Of a stretch of DNA of 64,000 nt, positions 10,752-22,519 are shown piece after piece (within the stretch, counting starts at the first letter, position 1; the number at the start of each line of letters is the position of its first letter). The DNA comes from Drosophila miranda (taxonomy: Eukaryota > Arthropoda > Insecta > Diptera > Drosophilidae), in contig NW_022881647.1 of assembly GCF_003369915.1 (NCBI RefSeq), positions 1,116,001-1,180,000 on the forward strand, given 5' to 3'. A program made the position numbers and the translations under genes. The notes beneath the pieces were generated by a model that was given only the letters and a program-made list of their open reading frames with translations, did no database searches and was not told where the DNA came from.

Positions 10752-11419
10752 GATGCGGGTGTAAGACTCCCATCTTACTCTAGTAGACTACTATTAGTAA
10801 ACTTCCCATCCTTAGTTAAACCGTATAAAAAAAAAAAAATGCTTGGTGTGATATTTATGCACAACTTGATCAGGGGTGACATAGACAGCCCTGATCTGTT
10901 GAGCCGCATAAACTTCACGATTCCTATTAGACTGACTAGAAATTTTATACCGTTGTTCCTTCCACTTTGTACATCGATATATTCCTTGCATGAACCGTTT
11001 AGGGTCTTATGCTCGGATTATAATTCCCTCTACCATATTATATCCACCACTAATTCTCTTCCTCTTATTAAATTATTAATCCTTACACACCTTTCTATCA
11101 ATTAGTAACTGTAGTGGTATTTGTATTTTGATTGCATGCTTAGTTTCTTAGTAAGTTTAGTACTAATTTTCCTCGAATGTTAGTCTAATAGCTATCTTTC
11201 TTGCATGTTCGCGTTTGGTTCGGCTACGCACCGCGCGTCATGCGGCAGCGCCCCTCGGTCGGTTGGGCGGGAGGAGGGCTGTGTTTTGCCTGCGATCCGC
11301 GCGTAACAGCCTTCTGCTGGTGTCACACGGCGGCACTTGACGGTGCAGTAACTGCATCGCCTCTTGAAAGATGCAGTCATTGCATGTCAACGTCCAAAGT
11401 AAGAAAAAAAAAAAAAAAA
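10752..11419 (+). mobile_element. CR1-like copy 1: 3' end of ORF2 and 3' UTR
   Basis: This is the displaced 3' part of CR1 copy 1, beyond the LOA insertion. The frame 10743-11105 ends the ORF2 product (LGVIFMHNLIRGDIDSPDLL ... ILTHLSIN) and matches the end of copy 2. A 13-A run at about 10828-10839 breaks the frame. The 3' UTR includes a stable hairpin at 11345-11383 and ends in an interrupted poly-A. Confidence 0.85.
11345..11383 (+). repeat. 3'-UTR hairpin of CR1-like element (copy 1)
   Basis: GCAGTAACTGCATC (11345-11358) can pair with GATGCAGTCATTGC (11370-11383) at 12 of 14 positions across an 11-nt loop. The same structure sits at 41157-41195 in copy 2. Position just before the tail suggests a role as the RT recognition element, as known for 3' structures of CR1 and related LINEs. 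Confidence 0.8.
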
Positions 11420-12831
11420 TTAGTGTGTGAATCGAAAAGATACATTATTACCCGCTTAAAGCGAATGGATTTGAGAGCCTTTTGAATATGTAAATGCTCC
11501 TTGAAGAGATTGAAAAAGAACAGAGCACACAGAAACACAGCACACCCATGAATTGAACAAGATTTCACGTTTATTAAAAGTGTGTTTAAAGTGTTTTTAA
11601 TACTTCCCATATTTATTCTTCCCGAATTCTTGGTAGCCTACTTTTAAAGCTAATTTTTAACGACTTGGGTTCTCCGATTTATTTAAAATATGTTCCGTTT
11701 TGTTCAATGACTTGTTGCGACCAATCGACATTTTTATGTCGCGAAGAAACACTTTAAAATAAATACAAAATATTATATTTTTGGGAGGTATATGTATTTT
11801 TTTGTAATGAAAAATAAATTTGGCTTAAATGTTTTTCTTTTTCTGGGTGTGGATAGTGCTTTTAACCAGCGAAGATGGTTCCATTTTAAGTATTGGGATC
11901 CTCCATTTGTAGATTTCCAATTTTTTACCTAATATGTGCAACTTAAGCCCCCAAAAAACCTCTTGGTTAAGTTAATGGTTGTATCAAAATTCTTAAATTC
12001 CCCTCAGAGCAGACCTGTGTGTGGAGGGATGCCACATCCCACCCACATGTGGGACACTCGTTTTATTTTGTTGATTTACCCCGTGCTCTCGTGTGCCCGT
12101 GTCTTATTTACAGCGACTTTGGTCGCATCGAGTCAAATTAATATTTAATTCGTGTGCGTTTCCCAGGTTGTATTATGTGTATTGTGTATTTGGGCTCTGG
12201 CAAAAGGCTTGGGCAAACAGCACGCTCTCCTTCGTCCTCTGGTTATCATCAGTCTTCATATATGGTGGATGCATGGGTTGGGATGGGATGGGGGGATAAT
12301 TGGGTATGTCTTCCTTCTCCTTTTGTCTTCAGCGAAATTTGAAACGCAGGGTGCTGGGGGGAGAGCTTTGGGATCATCGCGATGTTTACCTGGAGCACTC
12401 ACTCGCGTTTTGAGGCTATTGAAATATTCCGTTTGACCCGAAAACAAACACATACTGTCGTGTGTGGGATGGGGGCAAGTTCCCGAAAAGAAATTTCAAG
12501 TCGAAGCTTGTTTGCTCCTGCCACTGCTCCTGCCCCTGACCTGTCTATAAATTTCCGGCTGTTTACAGCATTTGCTCAAAGAAGAAGATGCCTATGACTC
12601 TGACTCCTGGTCGTTCTCTCTGTTAATCACTGTTTTCATTATTCTGCCCGACTTTTGCTGATTCGCACAATCGGCAGCGGTTATCACGCCCGTTCGAATG
12701 GGTGGAGGGGAGGTCCTACCCCAGAGTGCAATATCGTGCTGGAGCACGATATTTGGCCTGGCAGCGGGGGAAGGACACGTGGTAGTAAAAGGTGGTGTCC
12801 CGAGCAATCGTTATATTTTCTAGTCTAGTCT
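11420..12831. other. Intergenic, 3' flank of the PGM2-type gene
   Basis: AT-rich up to 11.95 kb, then GC-balanced sequence. Short open frames here overlap on both strands and lack coding character. I see no gene, RNA gene or transposon ends. Confidence 0.6.
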
Positions 12832-14799
12832 TCACTGCATATCGAACTGGGAGGCACGAATCAGGCCATGAACATACGGCTGAGAGAACTCCTCGACGAC
12901 AGCATCGGTCATCTGATGCAGCCGGTCGTCCAGCTCCAGCCACTCCTTCTCCTCGGGCGGCACAGATCTCGGTGTAGTAGCGCAGCTTGTGGTCGCGACT
13001 GGTGCTGCGCAGACTGACCACGAAGCCGTTTGTGAAGGTGAACCTGATCATCTGCTCGCTGGGAACCATCGGCAGTCGCGCCTTGCGATCCGCATAGGCG
13101 GTGTCCAGGCCCTTAGTCAGATCCCGGACGTGCACCACCTCGAAGGCGCCATCGAAGATGCACTTGGGATAGGTGCCCGGCAGGTCCTCCTCAAAAGTTG
13201 CGCAGCCGCTCGAAGATCTGCTCAATTCAGCTCCGGATCCTCGCAGGTGTAGTACGAGGAGAGCGTCGCATGGTAGCCGTACATGTCGTAGATCTCGCGC
13301 AGCTTCTCGATGAGCGTCAGGCTGCGGCTGGTCCGCAGGTGGCAGGCCATCGTGGCGAGATGCGTGGCCGCCGTTGATTCCATCCTTGTCCGCCACATTC
13401 ATGCCAAACATGAAGCCCAGAGGCTCCTCGAAGGCGAAGAGAACCGTCCGCCAGCGGCCTGCAGCTCCAGCGCCTTGTTCCCCATCCACTTGAGGCCCGT
13501 CAGGCGTCTCCACGTGCGTGAATCCTTCCGCTCGGGCAATGGCCCCCGCAATCCTGGAGCTGACCATGCTCGAGAGCATGATGCAGTTGCTCACGTCCGG
13601 CTTGGACGTGCGCGCCCGATAGCTCTCCAGCGCCCACCAAGCGAGCAGGGCTCCCAGCTCGTTGCCCGTGAAAATCTTCCAGCGACCCTTGGGATCCAGT
13701 TCGGCAGCGGCCAGGCGATCAGCATCCGGATCGTTCTTGATAGCCATCAGCAGGGCCTCCCTTCCCTCTGCCAGGGATCAGAGAGATCAGTGATTAGATA
13801 TACATACATATATGCAATGGAGTGTCTGTGACTCACCTTCCGGATTGGATAGACGAGGGTGTGGAACTCCGGATCCGGATCCTTTTGCTCCGGCACGGGA
13901 TGAGCGGCTTGAGACGCGCCTGGTAGAAGGCCTCCCGCATGAAGGAGTAGCCCACGCCGTGCATCGGCGTGTAGATGAACCGCAGTTGGCTGCACTCGTT
14001 CGTCTCCAGGTGGACGGGCGGCAGGAGCTTCTTCAGCATCTCATAGTACATCGGATAGATCTGGCGGTAGGGGTCCTCGACCAGCGGGCTCGCCGTCAGA
14101 ATGCAGAGATCCCACGAGGAGGGCGTCGGCTCCAGGTTGCCATAATTCATCGTAGATCTTCTTGTCGTGGGGCGGCAGTATCTGGGCCCCATTGGCGGCG
14201 TACACCTTGAATCCATTGTCCTCCTTGGGGTTGTGCGAAGCCGTCACCACAACGCCCGCCAGGCACTTGAGCGCCGAAACGGTGAAGGGTATGAAGGGGG
14301 TCCGGTGTCATGCGATTGAACAGATACACCTTGTAGCCGCTGTTGAGGAACACCGCCGACGTCAGCTGGGCGAAACGCTTGCTGTTGTAACGCCCATCGT
14401 AGCCGATGACCACGCCCTGCGTCTCCCGCTTCTGGATGCTCGGATAGCAGTCGGTGAGTATGCGGCCAGCCCCTGGGCGGTCTGGATAATCACCAGATCG
14501 TTGATGGAATCGAATCCGGCTCGCATCCCGCCCCTCATTCCCGCCGTGCCGAAGGGTATGCGATTGCAGAGGCGAACGCGCAGAGCATGCCAGTCCTGGT
14601 CGTGCACCGCCTCGATCACCTGGTCCAGAGTGGCCTCGTTGCGATCCCACAACACCCAGTTCTTGATCTGCTTGTCGAGATCCTCCTGGCCGGACAGCTG
14701 CAGCGAATTGAGCACCTCGGCGGGCGTCTTTGGGTCTTCTTGGTGGACATCTTCTAGGGCCAAATCGATGATACAATGATCACTGTTTACTATGAACAA
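12832..14799 (-). pseudogene. Pgm2a: PGM2-type phosphoglucomutase/phosphopentomutase, frameshifted
   Basis: The product belongs to the alpha-D-phosphohexomutase family, PGM2 branch, cytosolic enzymes that interconvert sugar-1 and sugar-6/5 phosphates. Signatures appear in order on the minus strand: start region with DKQIKNWVLWDRNEATLDQV, FGTAGMRGGM, the phosphoserine loop VVTASHNPKEDNGFKVY, the metal site KNDPDADRLA and the sugar-binding loop FAFEEPLGFMFG. A GT-AG intron spans 13768-13836 and keeps phase. The likely stop is the TGA at 12832-12834. The start is an ATG at 14799 or 14750; the correct one is obscured by a frame change near 14730. At least seven frame changes (near 14463, 14298, 14148, 13895, 13845, 13510, 13380, 13210 and 12957) break the chain, although each motif is still legible. 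The family protein is about 600 residues, so the gene is full length but disabled, unless the shifts are sequencing errors. The symbol follows the D. melanogaster synteny I remember and is not proven. Confidence 0.8.
13768..13836 (-). other. Intron in the PGM2-type gene
   Basis: The minus-strand donor is GAAG|GTGAGT and the acceptor is TGGCAG|AGGG. Joining them gives a codon (GAG) that continues the protein as PEEGREALL just before the metal-binding NDPDAD motif. At 69 bp it has the size of a typical short fly intron. Confidence 0.85.
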
Positions 14800-15376
14800 T
14801 TTTGTTGTCTGTGTGTTTTTTGTCGGATGTGTGTGACTGGTAACCCCTGACCTACCCTCCCTAGGATTTGCATTGCTGTTGCTCCCTTCGAACGATTGAA
14901 AAATTTATGCCCAAACTCATTGCGATTTACGAGCCCCCAGAGGGGGGCCAGAGACCGGAGACCAGAGACCAGAGACCAGAGACCATGGCTAAGCTCCACA
15001 TCAACCGCAAATTGAACCATTGGCAATTTGATTTGGCCTGGCCATTGGATTTATAGCCTCTTGCGGATGCCAGAATGCCGGAAAAAAAAACGAAAGTTGA
15101 AGACGAGAGGCAAAGACTGTCCACATCAGAATTGATATATATATGTATATATATGTGTATGTATAGATTATTTTATGAACTGTTTCGCTCACTCTACCGG
15201 TCTTTGTCCTTTCTTTATAGCAGCATTAACATGATTTTCAATTTGACATCAATTATGCAAAGCGAGTCTAGGAGCCCAACATCTTCTCTCCTTCTATGTG
15301 CTTTTGGCGTCCATTGGTGTGGGTAATTTGCAGAGCAGTAATTGGGTTACCCATGCAACATGCAACATTCATCAGC

Positions 15377-15409
15377 GGGGGGGGGGGGGGGTCGGGTGGG
15401 GTGGGGGGG
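15377..15409. repeat. G-rich run, quadruplex-prone
   Basis: Fifteen consecutive G (15377-15391) are followed by GGG, GGGG and GGGGGGG tracts separated by one or two bases. This can form a G-quadruplex on the plus strand. Homopolymer length is the least reliable part of any assembly. Confidence 0.9.
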
Positions 15410-15711
15410 TTGCCTCATGCTGGGCTGTGCCTCATGTCAATTGCATTCTAAACATTCAACGGCAGTGCTTTCAGCTCCACAGCTCCTCATCGGCATGCAT
15501 TCGCATTTGGAATCCGTAGTGGCAGCATTAGTTAGGACCTCACACACACATTGGAAATGCATTTCGCGTCAAATTGTCAGAGTGTTAATTAAAAATGGAC
15601 ACTTGAATAGGCAGGAGCAGGAGGCGGCCACTCACATGCACACATCGAGCTGCAGTTGCCGTTGCCTACTCGGCGGTTGTGGTAATTGTCCTGCACAACC
15701 TGGCCCCCATA

Positions 15712-15737
15712 CCCCCCCCCCCCCCCCCCCCCCCCCC
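15712..15737. repeat. Homopolymer of 26 C
   Basis: Twenty-six uninterrupted C on the plus strand. Together with the G run 320 bp upstream it could form G-quadruplex or i-motif structures. The length is prone to sequencing error. Confidence 0.9.
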
Positions 15738-17273
15738 TCTCATGCCTCGTCCATAATCCTCCTGTGGCAATGGAGATGAAAGAAGCTGTTTTTGCAAGCC
15801 GCACGATAGTCCTATAGAGGCAGAAATCATTGTTCAACAGTGGACGTCGGCATAAGGAAAGAGCCTTTCAAGGTTCAATGTCAAAATGTAGAAGCTCCTT
15901 CGTGAACACTTTTTTGGTTCAAACTCCCTTCAGAAAAAGTACGATACACTCAGAGAAAATTGGCATTGTATGGCATGCATTGGCATGAAACATTCGGCTT
16001 TAAAATAGTGAAATTAAATAGAAATCGACCGACCCATATTTAATTTAATTTTAAAAAAGCTTTAATATATTAAATTTTTACAAAACATGCTAAATCTAAA
16101 AATACAAATATTTAATTGAAATATGAAATATATTTTATTTAATCTAATACGCGAAAATTTCGTGTGTTTGTGCTTCTATTCCTCCCAAATGGTGCGGAAA
16201 TGGATGGTATATATTTAGTACGTATGCGAATAGGCTATGAAGTATTCTTCACCTTCCAACCACTAACACCCCATATAAAATCTAGGCATAATCAAGTTTG
16301 CTTTCATCTGGAAGCAAATATGGAGACCAATATTCAATATTCCGCTTACCCGAAAGTGCTGACCTGATTCAAATGGCTTGTGTTGCTCATCGGAAAAGAG
16401 CAAGAACCTTCTAATTGAGGCACCAATAGAACCATTGAAAAGGCTTCAAAGAATATCGAGTATTTGTACATTAATGTATACAAAATACAGGGATCAAATC
16501 CATTGAATTCTAAGACTTGCACTCGTACGGGTATTCCCTTAAATAAGTAGTGTTGTTCCTTTACTTAACACTTTCCCACGCCATAGAAAAAGTCACATAT
16601 TTCACGCCCAATCAAACCTCAAGTGTCATAAAGCAATTTCAAACTCCACAAACGATCAATATACCCGTAATCTATGTGAAATTAATGTGAACTCACTTGG
16701 AATACTTACGAGTATCGAACAGACCAATCTTCAGCTTGATTTATTAGCTCTGGTTTTTGTAAGACGCAAGTAAGGGCTCCACTTCTGATACGATACCCAT
16801 TCCCGCGGCCACTCTTCTAATGGCTTTATCTATTGGATTTGTTTTAAGTGCTTTGTGTAACGTATCCACATTTGCATAGAGAATGCCTAGCAGTTTCCGA
16901 GAACGAAAATGTCTCTCTCTCTTTTCTTGCGGGCACAAATATTGAGTGTTTACGGCCTACGAGTACGGCTCCCTTAGGTAATCCTCCCCCTGCCTTCTGG
17001 AGTGGAGTGCAGCCAGCCAGCCATATAATGCGTTTGAATAATTTTAATCCATGGAAACTGCAGGATTGCTGTTGTGTGAATTTTTTATGGCACCCGCGAG
17101 TGTCCTCTGCGGCAGAGGCAGACGCAGAGGCAAAGGATGTGTGTATCTTTCTGATTTTCAAGTTGTATAACTAACGCCTATCGAAGCTATTAAAATGCTA
17201 ATTTTCATCCAATCCTTCGCAGGCCCCAAGAGAAGGACCCGAAGGTTCGGCTTCAAGGCGAAGCTATCCTCAT

Positions 17274-18368
17274 TATACCCAAAACTCAAAATGAGTATTG
17301 GGGTATATTAGATTTGTGGTAAAAGTGGATGTGTGTAACGTCCAGAAGGAATCGTTTCCGACCCCATAAAGTATATATATTCTTGATCAGCATCAATAGC
17401 CGAGTCGATTGAGCCCTGTCTGTCCGTCCGTCTGTCCGTCCCCTTCAGCGCCTAGTGCTCAAAGACTATAAGAGCTAGAGCAACGATGTTTTGGATCCAG
17501 ACTTCTGTGATATGTCACTGCTACAAAAATATTTCAAAACTTCGCCCCGCCACTTCCGCCCCCACAAAGGGACAAAAATCTGTGGAATCCACATTTTTAA
17601 AGATACGATAAAACCAAAAACGCAGAATCGTAGAGGATGACTATATGTTCTAGAGTGTAAAATCTCCATCAGATCGTATAATTATTATAGCCAGAATCAA
17701 GAAAATAATTTCATTCTTCTCGCTCTGTCTCTCTCTAACCACACAGGTTTCATGGTCGGTTTTGCCAATTGCAAAAATATGAGTTCAAGGGTCTCAGAAC
17801 CTATAAGACCCAGAGCAACCAAATTTGGTATCCACACTCCTGTGATATCGGACCTTGACCGTTTTCGTGTCCAAATTTCGCCACACCCCCTTCCGCCCCC
17901 GCAAAGGACGAAAATCTGGGGCATCCACAAATCTCAGCGACTATTAAGGCTAGAGTAACAAAATTTGGTACACACACTCCTTTAAGATGTCACTATAAAA
18001 CGTATATCTCAGAATTGCGCCCCACCCTCTTCCGCCCCCACAAAGAACGAAAATCTGTTGCATCCACAATATTGCAGATTCGAGAAAAACTGAAAACGCA
18101 GAATCATAGATAATGACCATATCTATCAGATTGCTGAATCTGGATCAGATCGGATCATTTTTGTAGCCAAAAGCAAGAAATCAATTTGCAGTGGCTACGC
18201 AGCGCCCGACGTCACGCTCAGACTGATTTTCTATCTCTCTCGCACGCACTCTTTGTCGTGTCGTTTAATATTAGCAGCGTCTGCCGGAGGAGAGCCATAC
18301 TGACTTAGTATCGGGTATAACTGTAGAGTTGCGGTGTCCGCAGCAACTCACAACGTTCCCCCTCGTTT
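17274..18368 (+). mobile_element. DINE-1/ISY-like Helentron, long form (1.1 kb)
   Basis: It runs from TTATACCCAAAACTCAAAAT to the hairpin and CCCCCTCGTTTTT. It contains the CCGTCTGTCCGTC microsatellite and the repeated segment beginning CGAAAATCTG...GCATCCACA in three diverged versions (about 17572, 17909 and 18046). GA-rich runs (CTGTCTCTCTCTAA at about 17727; CTATCTCTCTCGCACGC at about 18230) are present. Non-coding and non-autonomous. Confidence 0.9.
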
Positions 18369-19030
18369 TTATCCTATGTTTAACCATCCTTCCCTCTTTT
18401 GAGTTCCATCAGAATTAAAACCGAATCATTCATTTCATTCGCACTCAAATTAAAATTGACATTTTTGTGCTGTGAATTCTGTAAAATACTATCTGACACA
18501 TTTCATTCGTATTCGTTTGCCTAATGCCAATCAGAATCAGGCCTTTCCAAAACATTTTCCTTTTCCATTCGAAAGTGGTTTTTAATGTCTAGACCTGACA
18601 TTTAAGACCCGTTTCGAAAGGAGCAGCATCTGGTGCCATGACAAATGTGAAATAAATGCAAATCTCTGCTGAACTTTGATGAATCTAATTTTGAAGCGTC
18701 AATCCAGGGCTGCAGGGGACACAGTGGACACAGGACCTCATCTGTGTGTGCCCTTTTCTTTAATGCCGCCCCGCCCACCCCCTTCTTTGTGAATAGTTTG
18801 AATCGCCTGCGACTGCAAATATAAAATTTCCTGCAATTTATTTCCGACGCTTTTCACATTTTCATATTTGCCGGAAAATGAAATTTACATCATTTGTTTA
18901 TTTGTACCGCTCATGTCCTGTCCTTCCGCCTGCGGTCTTCCAGCTCCAGGGGAATACTCCAGTCGAAGATGTGCAAAAAAATATGAAAAAAAACCTCGTA
19001 AATTTGATTACCTCCCGAAAAACCACAGAA
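18369..19030. other. Unique non-coding spacer between two Helentrons
   Basis: About 660 bp of AT-rich sequence with no coding signature. Short open frames at 18868-19123 run into the next Helentron and are not convincing. Confidence 0.55.
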
Positions 19031-20147
19031 AACGAGGGGGAACGTTGTGAGTTGCTGCGGACACCGCAACTCTACATTTATACCCGATACTTAGAATGGC
19101 TCTCCTCCGGCAGACGCCGCTAATATTAAACGACACGACAAAGAGTGCGTGCGAGAGAGACAGAAAAATCAGTCTGAGCGTGACGTCGGGCGCTGCGTAG
19201 CCACTGCAAATTGATTTCTCGCTTTTGGCTACAGAAAATGATCCCATCTGATCCAGATTCAGCAATCTAATAGATATGGTCATTATGATTCTGCGTTTTT
19301 AGTTTTCTCGAATCTGCAATATTGTGGATGCAACAGATTTTCGTCCTTTGTGGGGCGGAAGGGGGTGGGGCGAAATTCTGAGATATACGTTTTATAGTCA
19401 GATCTAACAGAAGTGCGGATACCAAATTCGGTTACTCTAGCGTTAATAGTCTCTGAGATTTGTGAATATCCCCAGATTTTCGTCCTTTGCGGGGGTGGAA
19501 GGAGGTGTGGCGAAATTTTGAAACAAACTCGTCTCGGTTCGATATCTTAGGAGTATGGATACCAAATTTTGTTGCTCTAGCTTTAATAGTCTCTGAGATC
19601 TAGGCGCTAATGTTTTACTCTAAGCAAAGCCGGCTATACTACGTGTGTTGTTAGAGAGAGACAGGGCGAGAAAAAATGAAATTGTTTTCTTGATGCTGGC
19701 TATAACAATAATACAATTCAGATTCTGCAGTCTAAAAGAAATAATCATTCTCTACGATTCTGCGCTTTTGGTTTTCTCGTAGCTTTTAAAATTGTGGATG
19801 CCACAGATTTTCGTCCTTTGTGGGGCGGAAGTGGGCGGGGCGAAGTTTTGAAATATTTTTGTAGCAGTGACATATCACAGAAGTCTGGATCCAAAACATC
19901 GTTGCACTAGCTCTTATAGTCTTTGAGCACTAGGCGCTAATAGGGACGGACAGACGGCCAGACGGACGGACGGACGGACGGACAGACGGACAGACAGACA
20001 TGGCTCAATCGACTCGGCTATTGATGCTGATCAAGAATATATATACTTTATGGGGTCGGAAACGATTCCTTCTGGACGTTACACACATCCACTTTTACCA
20101 CAAATCTAATATACCCCAATACTCATTTTGAGTATCGGGTATAAAAA
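19031..20147 (-). mobile_element. DINE-1/ISY-like Helentron, long form, reversed
   Basis: It begins with AACGAGGGGGAACGTTGTGA and ends with GAGTATCGGGTATAAAA, so it lies opposite to the 17.3-kb copy. The two form a large inverted pair separated by 0.66 kb. A long (GACG)n/(GACA)n tract sits at about 19944-20000. All internal segments of the long form are present. Confidence 0.9.
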
Positions 20148-22519
20148 GGGAAATATATTTGGTTGTTGTTTGTTTGCATAATATTTTGGTGGGTGCTTGG
20201 AAAAGTTCCTTTGAGATTAACGCACTATGTTTATGTATTAGATGCAAATAGAAAGGATCTTCACACATGGCTGGCCAAAGGGTCAGAAATCCAATTTTGA
20301 GACTCCCTTCAAGAATCGCATGAAAATGGCTTGGGGTAAACAGAGGACAAGCATTTTTATTGAACATCAAATTGTCTTCCCCTGGAGCCCAAAAACTGGA
20401 AACTGGAGATGGAGCTCATGATCTGTCTCTTGCTTCTTCTGCTCTCCCGAGTCTCCCTTCAAGGCCTTAATTGCCAGCATTGATTCCATGTTCATCTGGC
20501 AGGTCGTAAGCGGTTTGCAATCACCATTAGAATCATCCTCCTGTATCCTCTGGCCCGACGGTTGTGCCACACGAAGGGTGTGGGGGATACTCGTACCTTG
20601 TTGCCTAATCATCAGTCGAATGTGGAGGTGGATAGGGAGCCTGACGCGTGACACGACTGTCAGCGCTGTGGCTTCAAAGGGTTTGAAACTTTGATGGAAT
20701 TGTTGGCACTTTTCCACGCGAAAATATCACCAAAATTGTGTGCTCTTTTTGCCGCATTAATAAAAGAAGTAAATCAGAAAGGGATTGCCGAATGTGTGTG
20801 TGTTTGCGGATAATGGCACGGATAGGAAGGACTAGTGCTGCAGGGGTTAGGTTAAGACAACTCCAGTCGGTTTCCCCAGTAGTCACAGGAGACCCACAGT
20901 CCACAGGCCTGACACCATCAAACGTCGAGTGTTTTGCACCAAAGTCGGAGTAAATGGCTTCCTGTCAAAGGACAACTCTTTGGCTGTCAATTTGTTTTGC
21001 ATGCGGAATACGAGGACTCCAAGACATCTGAGGACTGATAGATTGATAGAAACAGAAACACAGCCTCTGAAAGGTAAGCACTTTAAGGGCCAGGACACCC
21101 CTCCAAACGATCCATTCCGAGGGCCGCGACGCAGACACAATTGTGAATTGCGAATTAAGGATTATTGTCATGTCCTGGCCGGCCAGGGGTGCCGTCTGGT
21201 GTGCCTCCTGCCACCACCAGGCACTGCCTCTGTGACAGTGTGTCCTCCTTTGAGTCGCCGGCCCGCAAAGCCGACGACGACGACGACCGGCGATGTGGCA
21301 AAAACATAAAAATTATTGATTATCAGCATTGGCATCTCAGTGTTTTTGCTCGATTCGGTTTTGGTTCGGCCACGGGATGGGGATGGGGATGGGAAAGGGA
21401 TCGATCCCATCATTAAAATCATTTGTGCGATATCGACACCTTGGCCAGCACTTTTTTCCAACAGTGGTCTGGCAGTGTTCGCCAGTGGCAGTGGCAAGCA
21501 AACGCAATAAATAGCATCAGAGCAGAGCAGAGCAGCAAAAAGTGAGATCGTTTTCGCTTGTCGCCCAAGTGTTGTCATCAGGTTCTGCGGAATTCCTGCC
21601 ACAGACTGTGGCAAGTACTCAGGAGGTTCTCTGAGGGAGTTCGGAGAGAGAGAGACTCAGTCAGACTGTGAGACAAGAGTCTCAGTGATGTGTTCTGTTC
21701 TGTTGTGATGTGATGCGATCGTCCATCATGCAGGGATGACAAGTGATCAAAAATGCAGCAATATTTTACAGCCAGGCCAGCAGTTTGTTGGCCGTGTTTA
21801 CAAGTTGATCGCTGATGAACAGAGGCGGCCCTCTCAAGGAGATGGCAGTGTGACACGAGAAATATTTAACAAGCAATTATTAGATATTAATAAAAAAGAA
21901 AGAGTTTTTTAAGGATTGGTATCTTTAACATATTGGACTCTTAAAGGATCATGTTTTGGCTAGAAATATGCAGGTAGGTCTAGGGGAATCATTTTTGAGC
22001 GGTAAGTAGACTATGGAAAGACAAGACATTGTTTTTGAGTAAGGAATAGTACTATAATATCTTGTATATGTTTTTAATCGTGTTACGTCAGAATGGAGGC
22101 TACGATCCCCATCCCCATCCCCGGCTGCCATCTCTTTGACGCATTTCATGTGCTGTCCCCCCATTGGCAGCCAACGGCAGCAGCTGCTTTCTCCTTAATT
22201 GTCCTTGTCACTTTGTCATTAGCTTTGGCTTTTGCTTATGCTGGCAGAGGCTCATAAATATTTATAAACGACTGCCACTGGGCACTGCAGCATGGGGCAC
22301 CGGCAAGGGCAGATTTAAGATACTCGAACATTGATTAAATGTTTAACCGCCCGAATATGGCAGGCAGTTCATAAATTAAATCAAAAGGGTAGAAAATCAA
22401 TTAAAAGTGTCGCCCGAGTCTACTCGGGCCACTGTCTGTGGCTCTAACTGTTAATGGTTTATGGTTTATGGCTTATAGGAGAGACCGACCTACTATAAAA
22501 GCCAACAATTATAGTTCAT
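20148..22519. other. Unique non-coding sequence
   Basis: Open frames overlap on both strands (for example 21168-21614) without recognisable domains. A GA-rich block lies at about 21640-21662 (GGAGAGAGAGAGAC). I see no gene. Composition and the TA/CA-rich texture look like normal fly intergenic or intronic DNA. Confidence 0.55.

Larger units (their letters stand above)
2053..11419 (+). mobile_element. CR1-like non-LTR retrotransposon, copy 1, 5'-truncated and interrupted twice
   Basis: This copy is collinear with the longer minus-strand copy at 41.1-45.5 kb. It begins inside ORF1 and runs through the endonuclease (QNVSGLRSKL, VFTETWLKP, VLGDFNLPG), the reverse transcriptase (IYTDFSKAFDSVNH at about 4975-5016; YADDVKLC at about 5242) and the 3' UTR, and ends in an A-rich tail at 11403-11419. 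Two later insertions split it: a Helentron at 3457-4080 and a LOA-like element at 5581-10751. About 147 bp of the CR1 sequence is missing at the LOA junction. Frames are broken by many small indels, so it is inactive. Identity to copy 2 appears very high by eye, which points to recent activity of the family. I place it near CR1 because ORF1 of copy 2 has a PHD-like Cys/His cluster; a Jockey-group alternative cannot be excluded. Confidence 0.85.
14800..17273. other. Intergenic, 5' flank of the PGM2-type gene, with homopolymer and simple repeats
   Basis: No gene recognised. It holds a GAGACCA-type 7-bp tandem repeat (about 14948-14984), TA-rich simple sequence (15136-15162), a G-rich run (15377-15409) and a 26-C homopolymer (15712-15737). 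The first 150 bp would include the promoter and 5' UTR of the PGM2-type gene, but no core motif stands out. Confidence 0.6.

Noticed and set aside
17274..18368. CRISPR-like or satellite interpretation of the repeated 1.1-kb units
   Set aside because: The units are dispersed, in both orientations and separated by unrelated sequence. Ends and hairpin match Helentrons, and the host is a eukaryote.
21168..21614. 148-codon minus-strand open frame
   Set aside because: Three other frames on the opposite strand overlap it; no motif and no conserved-looking segment.
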